A DNA stretch of 64,000 nt from Geomobilimonas luticola (GCF_018476905.1 NZ_JAHCVK010000003.1:62001-126000), one strand, 5' to 3'; shown: positions 35,383-44,406, numbered from the stretch's first letter. Program-made: numbers and translations. The notes: generated by a model not told the origin, from the letters alone.

Positions 35383-35886
35383 ATGCCAAAGAGATGGGTT
35401 AGCCTATTATTTATAGCTCTGTGCCTGTTCGGCTACGCCGCCAGTTCCCAGGGGGCCGCCACCACCTCGAACCTGACGGTCAACACCACCGTCGCCGCCC
35501 GGGCCTCGCTGGTCTTGGCATCCGCCACCATAAACTTCCCCGACTCCGATCCGACGACCGTCCCCTCCATCGGGGCGACGGAAAATGCAGTCAACGTCAC
35601 CGCCCGCGTCCGGACCGGCAGCGCCAGCACGGCAACCCTCCAGGTCCTGGCGGGGGGGGACCTGACCAGCGGGAGCAACGCCATCACCATAGACAATGTC
35701 ACCTGGACCGCCACCGGCGCCGGCTTCACCGGGGGGACCATGAACAAGACAACCCCCCAGGCGGCGGGCTCCTGGACCGGACCGGGAGTCTATGCCGGCA
35801 CCTTCAGCTATTTTCTGGCCAACAGCTGGAACTACGCCACCGGCAACTACTCGGCGACCATAACCTACACCCTTACAGCCCCCTGA
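35383..35886 (+). CDS. Exported pilin-like subunit 1 of the chaperone/barrel locus
   Basis: A 167-residue secreted protein, signal peptide about residues 1-25 (ending SQGA). The mature protein is a small all-beta domain with motifs shared by its four neighbours: NFPDSDPTTVPSIGATEN, TWTATGAGFTGGTMNKTTPQ, and the C-terminal YTLTAP. It contains no cysteine in the mature part. Five paralogues in a row with one chaperone-like gene and one outer-membrane protein suggest polymerising subunits. It does not match PapA/FimA or SCPU pilins by eye, so fibre formation is inference. First gene after the sigma-54 promoter. Confidence 0.8.
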   Translation: MPKRWVSLLFIALCLFGYAASSQGAATTSNLTVNTTVAARASLVLASATINFPDSDPTTVPSIGATENAVNVTARVRTGSASTATLQVLAGGDLTSGSNAITIDNVTWTATGAGFTGGTMNKTTPQAAGSWTGPGVYAGTFSYFLANSWNYATGNYSATITYTLTAP

Positions 35887-35992
35887 TTGACATCTAGCGA
35901 CACGGAGGTGATCCATCACCGCGGCAAAGCCTTTTGGAATCGGAACCGGAAACCATCATCAATAACGGCAGCAATCAACAACGGAGGATACT

Positions 35993-36508
35993 ATGAAAAG
36001 AATGCAGATCTTACTGGCAGCAGCATGTGCAGCAACCCTCGTCTTCGCCGGCAGCGCTTTGGCGGCAGGTGACACTGGCACGGTAACCTTGTCGGCTAGC
36101 GTAGCTGCCAAGGCAGCCCTTACTTTAAGCGGCAACACGGCCCCGAATTTTGATCTAAGTACTGTTGACAATGGGACTGCAGTTACCGCAACAGGGGCCA
36201 CCACAGTTGCTGCAAAGGTGCGAACCGGCGCAACTCAAAATCCGACCTTGACGGTTCAGGCAGGTGGCGATTTTGTCAATTCAACATATGCCGGCAATGA
36301 CATACCTGCTTCAGATGTGACTTGGGCTGCCACAGGGAACCTTATAGCTGGCATCTTGTCGAAAGCAGCTCCCGTAACCGTCAACGGGGCATGGACAGGG
36401 TCCAATACATACACTGGTGACATGACATGGACCCTCGCAAATAACTCCAACTACTCGACCGGCACTTACAGTAACATACTTGTGACGTATACCCTGACAG
36501 CTCCTTAA
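35993..36508 (+). CDS. Exported pilin-like subunit 2, probable major subunit
   Basis: A 171-residue secreted paralogue: signal peptide about residues 1-24 (ending ALAA), beta-rich mature domain, and the shared end YTLTAP. The ribosome site (GGAGG, seven bases upstream) is the strongest of the five subunit genes. Its codon use is clearly more AT-rich than that of the GC-rich neighbours, and a strong stable hairpin follows directly. These traits fit an abundantly made major subunit, or a recently acquired allele. It lacks the FPDxDPT motif of subunits 1 and 4 (it has FDLSTVDNGTAV). Confidence 0.8.
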   Translation: MKRMQILLAAACAATLVFAGSALAAGDTGTVTLSASVAAKAALTLSGNTAPNFDLSTVDNGTAVTATGATTVAAKVRTGATQNPTLTVQAGGDFVNSTYAGNDIPASDVTWAATGNLIAGILSKAAPVTVNGAWTGSNTYTGDMTWTLANNSNYSTGTYSNILVTYTLTAP

Positions 36509-36533
36509 TCCAAGTTGCTTGTGGACAAGCATC

Positions 36534-36561
36534 GGCCGCGGCGCTTTCGAGCGCCGCGGCC
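36534..36561 (+). other. Stable intercistronic hairpin after subunit 2
   Basis: A perfect 12-bp GC stem (36534-36545 with 36550-36561) closed by a TTCG tetraloop. No T tract follows, so it is not a normal terminator. Such hairpins protect upstream mRNA from 3' exonucleases and raise one cistron's yield, as in pilin operons. It may set a high ratio of subunit 2 over later genes. Confidence 0.6.
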
Positions 36562-36581
36562 AACCTTTGAAAGGCGCGCCC

Positions 36582-37091
36582 ATGAACGTTGTTGCCCGGC
36601 TTCTTACCATAACGGTTCTTGCAGGCGTACTTGCGTCCGCAACAGTTGCCCCGGGCCTTGCCGCCAGCGCCTCCGCCGGGCTGAACATCTCCCTCGTCAT
36701 CGCCTCGTCGGCCAACCTGATGCTCAGCACGACCTCCCTCACCTTCCTCGCCGACGACCCGGCCATCCAACCCTCTGTCCCCGCCTCCGAAAACCCGGTT
36801 TCCGTGCTGGCGAAGGTTCGGACGAAGGGAGCACCCTCCCTGTACGTCCTCTCCAGCGACGACCTGCGAAGCGGCGCCGATGTCATCCCCATAACCAACC
36901 TCACCTGGACCGCCGACGGCACGCCCTTTACGGGCGGCACCATGAACAAGACCACCCCGCAACTGGCGGCAACCCTGCCGACCGGTTCCGGCAGCTACCA
37001 GTCTGCATACCGCTATTTTCTCTCCAACAGCGCACTCTACCTCCCCGGCACCTACTCCACCACCATCAACTACACCCTCACCGCCCCCTGA
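36582..37091 (+). CDS. Exported pilin-like subunit 3
   Basis: A 169-residue secreted paralogue. I chose the ATG at 36582, which follows GAAAGG and gives a proper signal peptide (LLTITVLAGVLASATVAPGLAA); the longer frame from 36519 runs through the preceding hairpin. Shared motifs: FLADDPAIQPSVPASENPVSV, NLTWTADGTPFTGGTMNKTTPQ, NYTLTAP. As in its neighbours, the mature protein has no cysteines. Likely a minor subunit given its position after the stabilising hairpin. Confidence 0.8.
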   Translation: MNVVARLLTITVLAGVLASATVAPGLAASASAGLNISLVIASSANLMLSTTSLTFLADDPAIQPSVPASENPVSVLAKVRTKGAPSLYVLSSDDLRSGADVIPITNLTWTADGTPFTGGTMNKTTPQLAATLPTGSGSYQSAYRYFLSNSALYLPGTYSTTINYTLTAP

Positions 37092-37196
37092 GTCATGACT
37101 ACCCCGACCCACAGGCTTTATGCCTTGACACCCCGTCGTTTCTATAGTATCTGCAAGCATGTTCGTGTCGCTCCACTCTATTCACCCCGAGGTTCC

Positions 37197-37712
37197 ATGA
37201 CCCGGCGCGCATCCGCACACATCCTGCTCCTGTTCGCCCTTGCCCTCGGGCCGACCATGACGACAGGCGACGCCAAAGCCGCCACCACTGCACCTCTGAA
37301 CATAAATTACACCCTTGTCGCCCGGGCCACCCTGAACCTTACTCCGGCAACGATCAACTTCCCCGATGGAGACCCGACTTCACTCCCCTCCGTCGCCGCA
37401 ACGGAAAACCCGGTGGTGGTGACCGCGAAGATCCGGAAGGACCCTTCCGCCGCCCTCCTTGCAACCCTCGTCTGTCAAGGTGGGCCACTCGTGTCCGGAG
37501 GGGACCAGATCCCCTCCTCCGGCATCACCTGGACAGCGACGGGAACCGGCTTTACCGGCGGGACATTGAGTAGCGCCACCCCGCAGCAGGTCGGCAACTG
37601 GACCACTTCGGGGACTTACATCGGCAACCTTAATTTCCGTCTTGCCAATCTCTGGACCTACGCCATCGGCAGCTATACCGGCAGCATCACCTATACCCTT
37701 ACGGCCCCGTGA
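37197..37712 (+). CDS. Exported pilin-like subunit 4
   Basis: A 171-residue secreted paralogue starting at the ATG at 37197, just before the signal peptide (HILLLFALALGPTMTTGDAKA). Motifs: NFPDGDPTSLPSVAATENPVVV, TWTATGTGFTGGTLSSATPQ, YTLTAP. The longer open frame from 37095 is not supported by a ribosome site. Its stop overlaps or abuts the start of subunit 5 (GTGACCATG), so these two are translationally coupled. Confidence 0.8.
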   Translation: MTRRASAHILLLFALALGPTMTTGDAKAATTAPLNINYTLVARATLNLTPATINFPDGDPTSLPSVAATENPVVVTAKIRKDPSAALLATLVCQGGPLVSGGDQIPSSGITWTATGTGFTGGTLSSATPQQVGNWTTSGTYIGNLNFRLANLWTYAIGSYTGSITYTLTAP

Positions 37713-37714
37713 CC

Positions 37715-38227
37715 ATGCGCAAACCGACACTCCTGACAATTCTGCTGCTCATCCTGGCGGCGCTCCCGCTCCTGTCCGAAAGGAATGCCGAGGCAGCACC
37801 TCCTGTAAACCTGCAGATAACGCTCAGCACCACTGCCGTCACCTTTCCCGACCAGGACCCCGACCTCTTCCCCGTTTCCCAGCAGAGCGGCGCGCCGGTT
37901 CAGGTCATTCTCAGCACCAAGAACCTGACCGCCACTGCCCCCTATTCCTGCAGCGTTATCGCCCGTGGGGACCTGATGTCCGGTACGTCGACCATTCCCA
38001 TTGCCAACGTCACCTGGACCGCGGTGACCGTGGCGGCAGACCCGGGTGAATCCTTTTTCAACGGGACCTTGTCCAGCGCAGCTCCCGTCAAGGTCGCCCA
38101 AGGATACGGAAACGACTCGCGGAAAACCCCCCTGCAGGGGAACCTGACGTTCTTCATCCAGAACCTCTGGAGCTACGAAACCGGAACCTATTCACAAACC
38201 GTCGATTTCACCATATCGGCACCATGA
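37715..38227 (+). CDS. Exported pilin-like subunit 5, most divergent; tip or adaptor candidate
   Basis: A 170-residue secreted paralogue; ATG at 37715, with a GTG at 37709 overlapping the previous stop as the alternative. Signal peptide LLTILLLILAALPLLSERNAEA. It keeps FPDQDPDLFPV and NVTWTAV but ends in DFTISAP rather than YTLTAP and has a single Cys in YSCSVIARG. It is the most divergent of the five and the one next to the chaperone gene, which would suit a tip or anchor subunit. That role is an inference. Confidence 0.78.
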   Translation: MRKPTLLTILLLILAALPLLSERNAEAAPPVNLQITLSTTAVTFPDQDPDLFPVSQQSGAPVQVILSTKNLTATAPYSCSVIARGDLMSGTSTIPIANVTWTAVTVAADPGESFFNGTLSSAAPVKVAQGYGNDSRKTPLQGNLTFFIQNLWSYETGTYSQTVDFTISAP

Positions 38228-38250
38228 ATGAACCTGGAGGATAAAACCCC

Positions 38251-39057
38251 ATGATTGTGCACCGTCGTCTCTCCGCCGTCCCGCTCTTTCTTGCGTTCCT
38301 TGTGCTCGTCGCTTTTCCCCTTCCCGCACTGGCCGAGATATCGTTCAGCGTCTCCCCCATCCGGGTCGAACTGTCGGGAGAATCGGGGGGGACCCACACC
38401 GATGCCTTGGAAGTCCGCAACGAGGGGAACGAAAAAGTCCGGATCAAGGTGAGCATGCAGGACTGGTATCTCTCCGAAGAAGGAACCCCCATCTTCCAGA
38501 AAGGGGGGACCCAGCCCCGGTCCTGCGTCGGCTGGATGAAGATCAACCCCGTCGATTTCCTTCTCCAGGCGGGGGAAAAGAAGGTGGTCCGCTATTCCGT
38601 CGCCATTCCCCCGGGAATCAAGGAAGGTGGCTACTGGGGGGCCTTCATCTTCGAGACCGTCCCGCAGGTTGAACCGGGGCAGAAAACCAAGGCAGTGGCG
38701 ATCAAGGGGAACATCGGCTCCATTGTCTACGTCGTCGTGGGTAAACCGGTGCCGGTCGGGGACATCATCGACATGAGCTACGATGCCGGCGGCAAGGGGA
38801 GGAAAATCCTCACGAAGATCAAGAACAACGGCACGGTCCATTTCCGGGTCAAGGGGTCCATCAAGGTCAACGATCCGGCAGGGAAGACCGTCCAGACCGT
38901 CGAACTCCCCGACGTCCCCGTGCTGGCGGATTACTCGCGGACCATACCCGCCACTCTGGACGACAAGCTTCCTGCGGGGAGCTATACGGCCGTGGCCACC
39001 ATCGACATCGGCGACAAGTCGGTCCTGGCGGGGGAACTCCCCTTCGTCGTGAAATAA
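38251..39057 (+). CDS. Periplasmic pilus-chaperone-like protein
   Basis: A 268-residue exported protein (signal peptide about residues 1-28, ending ALA). The mature N-terminus FSVSPIRVELSGESGGTHTDALEVRN and the segment VGWMKINPVDFLLQAGEKKVVRYSV follow the pattern of the first immunoglobulin domain of PapD-type chaperones, and a second beta domain follows (about residues 165-268). It is somewhat longer than classical chaperones (about 230). Its place between the subunits and the outer-membrane barrel matches chaperone-usher operons. Ribosome site GGAGG eleven bases before the ATG. Confidence 0.75.
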   Translation: MIVHRRLSAVPLFLAFLVLVAFPLPALAEISFSVSPIRVELSGESGGTHTDALEVRNEGNEKVRIKVSMQDWYLSEEGTPIFQKGGTQPRSCVGWMKINPVDFLLQAGEKKVVRYSVAIPPGIKEGGYWGAFIFETVPQVEPGQKTKAVAIKGNIGSIVYVVVGKPVPVGDIIDMSYDAGGKGRKILTKIKNNGTVHFRVKGSIKVNDPAGKTVQTVELPDVPVLADYSRTIPATLDDKLPAGSYTAVATIDIGDKSVLAGELPFVVK

Positions 39058-39075
39058 GGCACGTATGGGGAGAAG

Positions 39076-42054
39076 ATGACGCCCAGAGGTCCCGGCATAT
39101 CCCTGTTCCGGCTTTGCGTCATCCTTCCCCTTACGCTTGCCACGACGCTGCTTAACACCTCGGTCGGCTCCTGCCTCCCCCCGGGGGGTGGAAGCATTTC
39201 CCTCGTCAACCGCTACACCGACCAGGGGGGGACCGCTGCGAGCGGCTCCCTCAACGAGTCGCTCCTGCGCCTCGACCTCTACCAGACGGTCCCCGGCTAC
39301 GGCAGGCTCTTCCTGTCATCCGACCTCTCCCGCAACGACTCATCCGTAATCGGCGACACCACGTCACTCTCCCGCTACCAGATCGGGCTGGAAGGCTGCC
39401 GGCTGGGGCCGTGGACCACCTCCTTCCTTGCCGGCGATACGAGCATCCGCTTCACCAACCTGCTGGAAGGGTTCCCCGGGCCGTTTTTCTCGCTCTTTGC
39501 CGTCAAGCCATACATGGAACCGGTCTTCACGACCGACGATGGCCGTTTCCTCAATGCCACCTACCCCGACGTCAATTTTCGCGGAGGGGTGATCAACAGC
39601 GCCACCGACAGGAACGCACTTCTCCTGTTCGGCGGCAAGCTCTCCAACGTCAGAGGGTTCCAGAGCAACGAGATCCAGGTCACCGACGAATCCCTCGTCG
39701 GCGCCAAATGGAAGCACAAATGGTCGGACGCAACCTACGGGGGGGCCGGTTTCATCCAGACAACGGACCAGCCGTGGCAAGCGGGCAACCCCTTCGGGGC
39801 GAAGGTGAACAACAGCATCTTCCTCCTGGATGGCTCCTACCGCCTTGCAGAGTCCGTACGACTCATGGGTGAGTACCGGCAGAATTTCTATACCCTGAAC
39901 GGCAAAAGCGTGAATGACTGGGCCATGAAAGCCGGCCCCGTGGTGACCCTCCCCCATGGGACCTTCGAGTTGAACTACCGCCGGGTCGGCCCGGACTTCC
40001 TCTTCGTCGCGGAAAACCTGCAACCCGAACGGGACGTGGAAGGGGTATTCGCTTCCCTCGATTACAGGCCCCACCAGAACCTCAGCGTCTATACATCGTT
40101 CGACTGGAACCGGAACAACCTGGAGAACAACACCGCCCTCCCGGCGATCGACACCATATCCGCTCTCATCGGGGGCTATTTTTTCCACCCGACACTCCCC
40201 TCCCTCAACCTCCGGTTCTCCCTGATGGACAAAAACTCCCGTGCGGCGATACCGACTCCGACGGACAGTCGGGGCTATAACCTCTATCTAGAGACGATGA
40301 AGGCGTACAGAGTGGTGACCCCCTATCTCCGTCTGCAGGGGGAAATCCTCGATGACGCGGCCTCCCCCCTGAACTCCGCCAAAACCGGGACAGTAACTGC
40401 CGGATTGCGGGTAACCCCCCTGAATAACCTGAACTTCTATGTCGAGGGGGAAGAGCAGGTGCGAAACGCCGACAGTGGACCGACCACCACGACCGTAAGA
40501 ACAAGGGGGGGGATCACCTTTATCCCACTCCCCAATCTCTCCGGTTACGCCGACGGTGAATTCTCCACCGTCAAGGACAACACAACCTCAGGGGCATCCC
40601 AGAAAAACTACAGTATCAACGGGGGGGTCATGATAACCCTCCCCCACCAGTTCTACCTGAATGGCGACATCCGGTACAATTCCTCTCAGATCGAAAACTT
40701 CACGTCCACCAACGCGTCCATTCTCCAGTTCACCCTGGGTTTGACCAGGCGTTTCGGCTGGGGAGAGGGGGCCGGCGGCCCAGTTTCGGGTCAGGGGACG
40801 GGTGTGGCTTTGGCGGAGGTAGGAGACATCGAAGGCTACGTGTACCAGGACCTGAACCACAACGGGAAACGTGATCCAGGCGAACCGGGGCTCCCCCACG
40901 TCACGGTGTTCCTTGAGGACAATTCGAAGGCCGTCACCGACAAGGAGGGAAGATACCGATTCAGCAACGCCGCAGCCGGCATCCATATCGTCAAGCTCAA
41001 CGAGCGCGAATTGGACGCAAGCATCAATCTCCTCGCCGATGCAAGCCGGCGTGTCGAAGTCAAACTTCGGGAGACGACCCATGTGGACTATCCCGTCAGT
41101 TATTCGGGGAGTCTGAAAGGCAAGGTGCTGATCGACGCCAATGACAACAGCGTCGCCGATGGGGCCGACACCCCTCTGCCCGACATCCTTGTCTACCTTG
41201 CCGATAGCCGGACCAACACCTTCAGCGATGCCGACGGCAACTTCGCACTGGAAAACCTCCTCCCCGGGAGGTACGAGGTGCGGATCGACACTACGGGGCT
41301 CCCGGAAGGGACGAAGCTGATCTCCGTCGACAGGTACACCGTCGAGGTTAGATCGGGAGAGGAACTGAAGGACATCACCTTCCTGGTGGCCACGGAAAAG
41401 AAAGAGATACGGAAAAAGGTCTTCGGTGCGGGAGCGCCCAAGGCACCCGCCACGGCACCGGCAGCGAAGCAACAGGAGCCCGCCCACCCCGGGAAAGCGG
41501 GTACAACAAAGAGCACTGGTGCAGCAGGGGGTAAGGGGAAGAAAGGAGTTCTCCCTTCGACCGACGCATCTCCAAAGAGCGCGAAGCCGGCGGCACCGGT
41601 TCCGGAACGCGCCGGCCAGCAACCATCTTTAGGAAAGGGGACCGAGACAGCCGCTAAGGAGCGTCCTCTCCCATCCCCTGCAATCAAGACACAAGCTTCC
41701 GTCGAGGCAGCAGAAGTAAGCGTCGTCGAGGTCCATTTCCGTCCCGGTTCCTCCACCCTGACATCAAACGACGAGATGGCAACCCTCGCCACCATCGCCA
41801 GGCTGGCAAACAGCCAACCGGATATTCATGTGGCACTCGAAGGGAGGACGGACCAGACCGGCAGCGTCGGTTTCAACCGGGAGCTTGGGCTCAAACGGGC
41901 ACAGGCCGTTGCCGATATCCTCACCAGCTTTGGCCTCTCTCGGGAAAAGATCGGCAGGGTCCGGAGTTTCGGACCATACGGGCTGATTTGCGAGAAGTTC
42001 ACCGAGGACTGTTTCGCCAGAAACCGGCGGGTCGTCATTCGTCTCTTCTACTGA
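39076..42054 (+). CDS. Outer-membrane barrel with two SdrD-like domains and a C-terminal OmpA domain (usher-like role proposed)
   Basis: A 992-residue exported protein. After a signal peptide, residues about 50-575 are alternating beta strands rich in Tyr/Phe/Asn, ending in LQFTLGLTRRFGW: a probable outer-membrane barrel. Two Cna-B/SdrD-like domains follow (about 585-672, YVYQDLNHNGKRDPGEPGL; and 678-768, KVLIDANDNSVADGADTPL), then a Pro/Ala/Lys linker (775-875) and an OmpA peptidoglycan-binding domain (880-992, GRTDQTGS and NRRVVIRLFY). No FimD plug or usher signature is recognised. Last gene of the operon; it probably anchors or secretes the pilin-like subunits. Confidence 0.78.
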   Translation: MTPRGPGISLFRLCVILPLTLATTLLNTSVGSCLPPGGGSISLVNRYTDQGGTAASGSLNESLLRLDLYQTVPGYGRLFLSSDLSRNDSSVIGDTTSLSRYQIGLEGCRLGPWTTSFLAGDTSIRFTNLLEGFPGPFFSLFAVKPYMEPVFTTDDGRFLNATYPDVNFRGGVINSATDRNALLLFGGKLSNVRGFQSNEIQVTDESLVGAKWKHKWSDATYGGAGFIQTTDQPWQAGNPFGAKVNNSIFLLDGSYRLAESVRLMGEYRQNFYTLNGKSVNDWAMKAGPVVTLPHGTFELNYRRVGPDFLFVAENLQPERDVEGVFASLDYRPHQNLSVYTSFDWNRNNLENNTALPAIDTISALIGGYFFHPTLPSLNLRFSLMDKNSRAAIPTPTDSRGYNLYLETMKAYRVVTPYLRLQGEILDDAASPLNSAKTGTVTAGLRVTPLNNLNFYVEGEEQVRNADSGPTTTTVRTRGGITFIPLPNLSGYADGEFSTVKDNTTSGASQKNYSINGGVMITLPHQFYLNGDIRYNSSQIENFTSTNASILQFTLGLTRRFGWGEGAGGPVSGQGTGVALAEVGDIEGYVYQDLNHNGKRDPGEPGLPHVTVFLEDNSKAVTDKEGRYRFSNAAAGIHIVKLNERELDASINLLADASRRVEVKLRETTHVDYPVSYSGSLKGKVLIDANDNSVADGADTPLPDILVYLADSRTNTFSDADGNFALENLLPGRYEVRIDTTGLPEGTKLISVDRYTVEVRSGEELKDITFLVATEKKEIRKKVFGAGAPKAPATAPAAKQQEPAHPGKAGTTKSTGAAGGKGKKGVLPSTDASPKSAKPAAPVPERAGQQPSLGKGTETAAKERPLPSPAIKTQASVEAAEVSVVEVHFRPGSSTLTSNDEMATLATIARLANSQPDIHVALEGRTDQTGSVGFNRELGLKRAQAVADILTSFGLSREKIGRVRSFGPYGLICEKFTEDCFARNRRVVIRLFY

Positions 42055-42078
42055 CCCGTCATCCCAAAAATCCGTCCC

Positions 42079-42963
42079 CTATTTCCGCGCCTTGGGATGG
42101 GCCTTGTCGTAGACATCCATGAGCCGGTCGATGCTCACATGGGTGTATTTCTGGGTGGTGGAGAGGGACGAGTGTCCGAGCAGTTCCTGGATGGCACGCA
42201 GGTCCGCTCCCCCCTCCAGCAGGTGGGTGGCGAAGGTATGGCGCAGGGTATGGGGGGAGACCTTCTTCATGGTGGCGATGCGGAGGATGTGTTTGTCAAC
42301 GATGCGGGCAACGCTTCGCCGGGTGAGCCTTCCCCCCCGGGCGTTGATGAAGAGTGGTTCCGTAACTGCAGGACGATTGCGGGCCGCCAGGTACTCCGCC
42401 AGGGCGGTCCGTGCCTTGCTCCCCAAGGGGACGATCCGCTCCTTCCCCCCCTTCCCCAGGACCCTGGCAAGCCCTTCCTCCAGGTCGATGCCACCGATAT
42501 CGAGACCGGTCAACTCCGAAACGCGGATGCCGCAGGAGTAGAGGGTTTCCAGGATCGCCCGGTCCCGCAGGGAAAGGAGGTCACCCTCCCGCGGCGCCTC
42601 GACCAGAGCGGTCACCTCGTCGATGGAGAGGTGGAACGGCACCTTTTTCTCACGCTTCGGCGTCGCCACCAGTTCGGCAGGATTGCGCCGCACCACCCCT
42701 TCCCGCACCAGATAGGTGAAGAAGGCACGCAGGGCCGCCAGCTTGCGCCCGATGGAACTCTTGCGGCACTCCTTGTGGAGAAGCGCAAGGTAGCGGCGGA
42801 TCAGGATATGGTCGATCGCAGCCACCGACGCGCTATCCCCCTGCTCCCCCCGGACAAAGGCGTGGAACTGCCCGATATCCCGCCGGTAGGCCTCCAGGGT
42901 GTGGGGAGAGACGTTGCGTTCGGTGCCGAGATACCGGATAAACTGGGCGATTTGATCGTTCAT
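42079..42963 (-). CDS. xerC: Tyrosine recombinase XerC
   Basis: A 294-residue site-specific recombinase that resolves chromosome dimers at dif together with XerD. The N-terminal SAM-like core-binding domain (residues 1-90) and the catalytic domain are full length. All six active-site residues are visible: R147, K171, H238, R241, H264 and Y273. There is no integrase-like insertion, no att-like repeats and no phage genes nearby, so a housekeeping role is favoured. XerD is the alternative name. It converges on the barrel gene with 24 bp between stops. Confidence 0.88.
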   Translation of the reverse strand: MNDQIAQFIRYLGTERNVSPHTLEAYRRDIGQFHAFVRGEQGDSASVAAIDHILIRRYLALLHKECRKSSIGRKLAALRAFFTYLVREGVVRRNPAELVATPKREKKVPFHLSIDEVTALVEAPREGDLLSLRDRAILETLYSCGIRVSELTGLDIGGIDLEEGLARVLGKGGKERIVPLGSKARTALAEYLAARNRPAVTEPLFINARGGRLTRRSVARIVDKHILRIATMKKVSPHTLRHTFATHLLEGGADLRAIQELLGHSSLSTTQKYTHVSIDRLMDVYDKAHPKARK

Positions 42964-43057
42964 AGCCCCACCAGATTACCAGAAACCCGGCCGGTTTGCC
43001 ATGGGAAACCCCCTTGACTCGAAAACGGCAGTTGAACGGGGTCCGCAGAGAACGACT

Positions 43058-43175
43058 TTCCCTGAAGCATTGTGGCTCTTGGCGAAACGAAGCGAACAGC
43101 AGCCGCACTGTCTGAACCCGCAGGGTGAGTTTGCGGCTGCGGCGCAGTGAGCCTTAGAGCCACCGTTGAAGGGAA
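43058..43175. repeat. Triple-nested palindromic repeat, full copy
   Basis: Three perfect nested arms: TTCCCT (43058-43063) with AGGGAA (43170-43175), GTGGCTCT (43072-43079) with AGAGCCAC (43156-43163), and GCAGCCGCA (43099-43107) with TGCGGCTGC (43132-43140). A truncated relative of its left half occurs at 47979-48036. No coding capacity is seen. Confidence 0.7.
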
Positions 43176-43220
43176 GCGGAGTGAACGCGGGACTCTTTCA
43201 ACTGTCTAATTTGAAACACT

Positions 43221-43250
43221 TTGACAAGCCGGCCGGAAACACCCTATAGT
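43221..43250 (+). promoter_or_regulatory. Sigma-70-type promoter giving a probable leaderless mRNA
   Basis: TTGACA (43221-43226), an 18-bp spacer and TATAGT (43245-43250). The ATG of the DUF362 gene lies at 43257, seven bases after the -10, where transcription itself should begin. No ribosome site is present between them. Confidence 0.6.
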
Positions 43251-43256
43251 CGCACC

Positions 43257-44384
43257 ATGCACATCGTCACCATCGAACGGGCGGCAAGCTACGACCGCCC
43301 CCTCGTCAAAGACGCCCTCACCAACCTCCTGGAACCTCTGGGGGGGATGGAGGCCTTCGTCCGTCCCGGCGAACGGGTTCTCCTCAAGGCGAATCTCCTC
43401 ACCGGCAAGCCGCCGGAAAAAGCGGTCACCACCCACCCCGAAGTGGTGAGAGGGGTCATAGAACTGGTGCAGAGAGCCGGAGGGATAGCGCTCGTGGGGG
43501 ATTCCCCCGGCATCGGAGGCTTGAACTGGGTGGCGGAAAAATCCGGCATCCTCGCGGTTATCCGGGCAACCGGCGCCCAGCTGGTGGAGTTCGCCAACCC
43601 GCAGGAAGTGCCGGGTTCCGGCATGTTCAAGCGGTTCGCCCTGGCGGAGGCATACCTGGCAGCCGACAAGGTCATCAACCTCCCCAAGCTCAAGACCCAT
43701 GAGATGATGACCATGACCTGCGCCGTGAAGAACCTGTTCGGGACGGTGGTCGGGACCGCAAAGGCGGGGTGGCACCTGAAGGCGGGGGCCGACCGGGAGA
43801 TGTTCGCCCGCATGCTCCTGGAAATCTACCTGCTGCGACCACCCGAGCTGACCATTGTGGATGCGGTCACCGCCATGGAGGGGGACGGTCCCTCGTCCGG
43901 CGAGCCACGCCAGGTCGGGCTGCTGCTGGCAGGGACCAATCCGGTGGCGGTAGACGTGATCGCCGCCGAAATCGCCGGCATCCCCAACAAACTCCTCTAT
44001 GTGGAACGGGCGGCCCGCAAGCTCGGCCTGGACGGCGCCGACCGCGCCACCATCGCCACCCGCGGCCTTCCCCTTCCGGAGGCACGGGTCACGGCGTTCC
44101 GCCTCCCCCACATTTCCGATGTCCAGTTCGGCCTCCCCTCCTTCCTCAAGAACCGGCTCCGGCACTATCTTACCTCCCGCCCCTGTGCAATCCCCGAAAA
44201 ATGCCGGCACTGCGGCATCTGCGCCGACGCCTGCCCCCCCCGCGCCATCTCCGTCAAGGATGGCAGACTGGTCTTCGACTACCACGCCTGCATCCGCTGC
44301 TTCTGCTGCCGCGAACTCTGCCCCGACGGAGCGCTCGACGTGCAGGAAGGGGCCCTGCTGCCTTTAATAAAGAAATTTCTATAA
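43257..44384 (+). CDS. DUF362 protein with C-terminal two-cluster ferredoxin domain
   Basis: A 375-residue cytoplasmic protein. Residues 1-290 are a DUF362 domain (ANLLTGKPPEKAVTTHPEVV; NLPKLKTHEMMTMTCAVKNLFG), and the C-terminal 70 residues hold two [4Fe-4S] motifs, CRHCGICADACP and CIRCFCCRELCP. DUF362-ferredoxin proteins are common in anaerobes and thought to act in redox or maturation reactions; the exact reaction is unknown. I chose the ATG at 43257 over the TTG at 43221 because the latter is the -35 box. It is a single gene, followed by a small-RNA unit. Confidence 0.88.
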   Translation: MHIVTIERAASYDRPLVKDALTNLLEPLGGMEAFVRPGERVLLKANLLTGKPPEKAVTTHPEVVRGVIELVQRAGGIALVGDSPGIGGLNWVAEKSGILAVIRATGAQLVEFANPQEVPGSGMFKRFALAEAYLAADKVINLPKLKTHEMMTMTCAVKNLFGTVVGTAKAGWHLKAGADREMFARMLLEIYLLRPPELTIVDAVTAMEGDGPSSGEPRQVGLLLAGTNPVAVDVIAAEIAGIPNKLLYVERAARKLGLDGADRATIATRGLPLPEARVTAFRLPHISDVQFGLPSFLKNRLRHYLTSRPCAIPEKCRHCGICADACPPRAISVKDGRLVFDYHACIRCFCCRELCPDGALDVQEGALLPLIKKFL

Positions 44385-44406
44385 CCATATTTAATCGGCG
44401 GCCCCG

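Noticed and set aside
42079-42963. Phage or island integrase
   Set aside because: Size and residues match housekeeping XerC; no att repeats or phage genes adjoin it.
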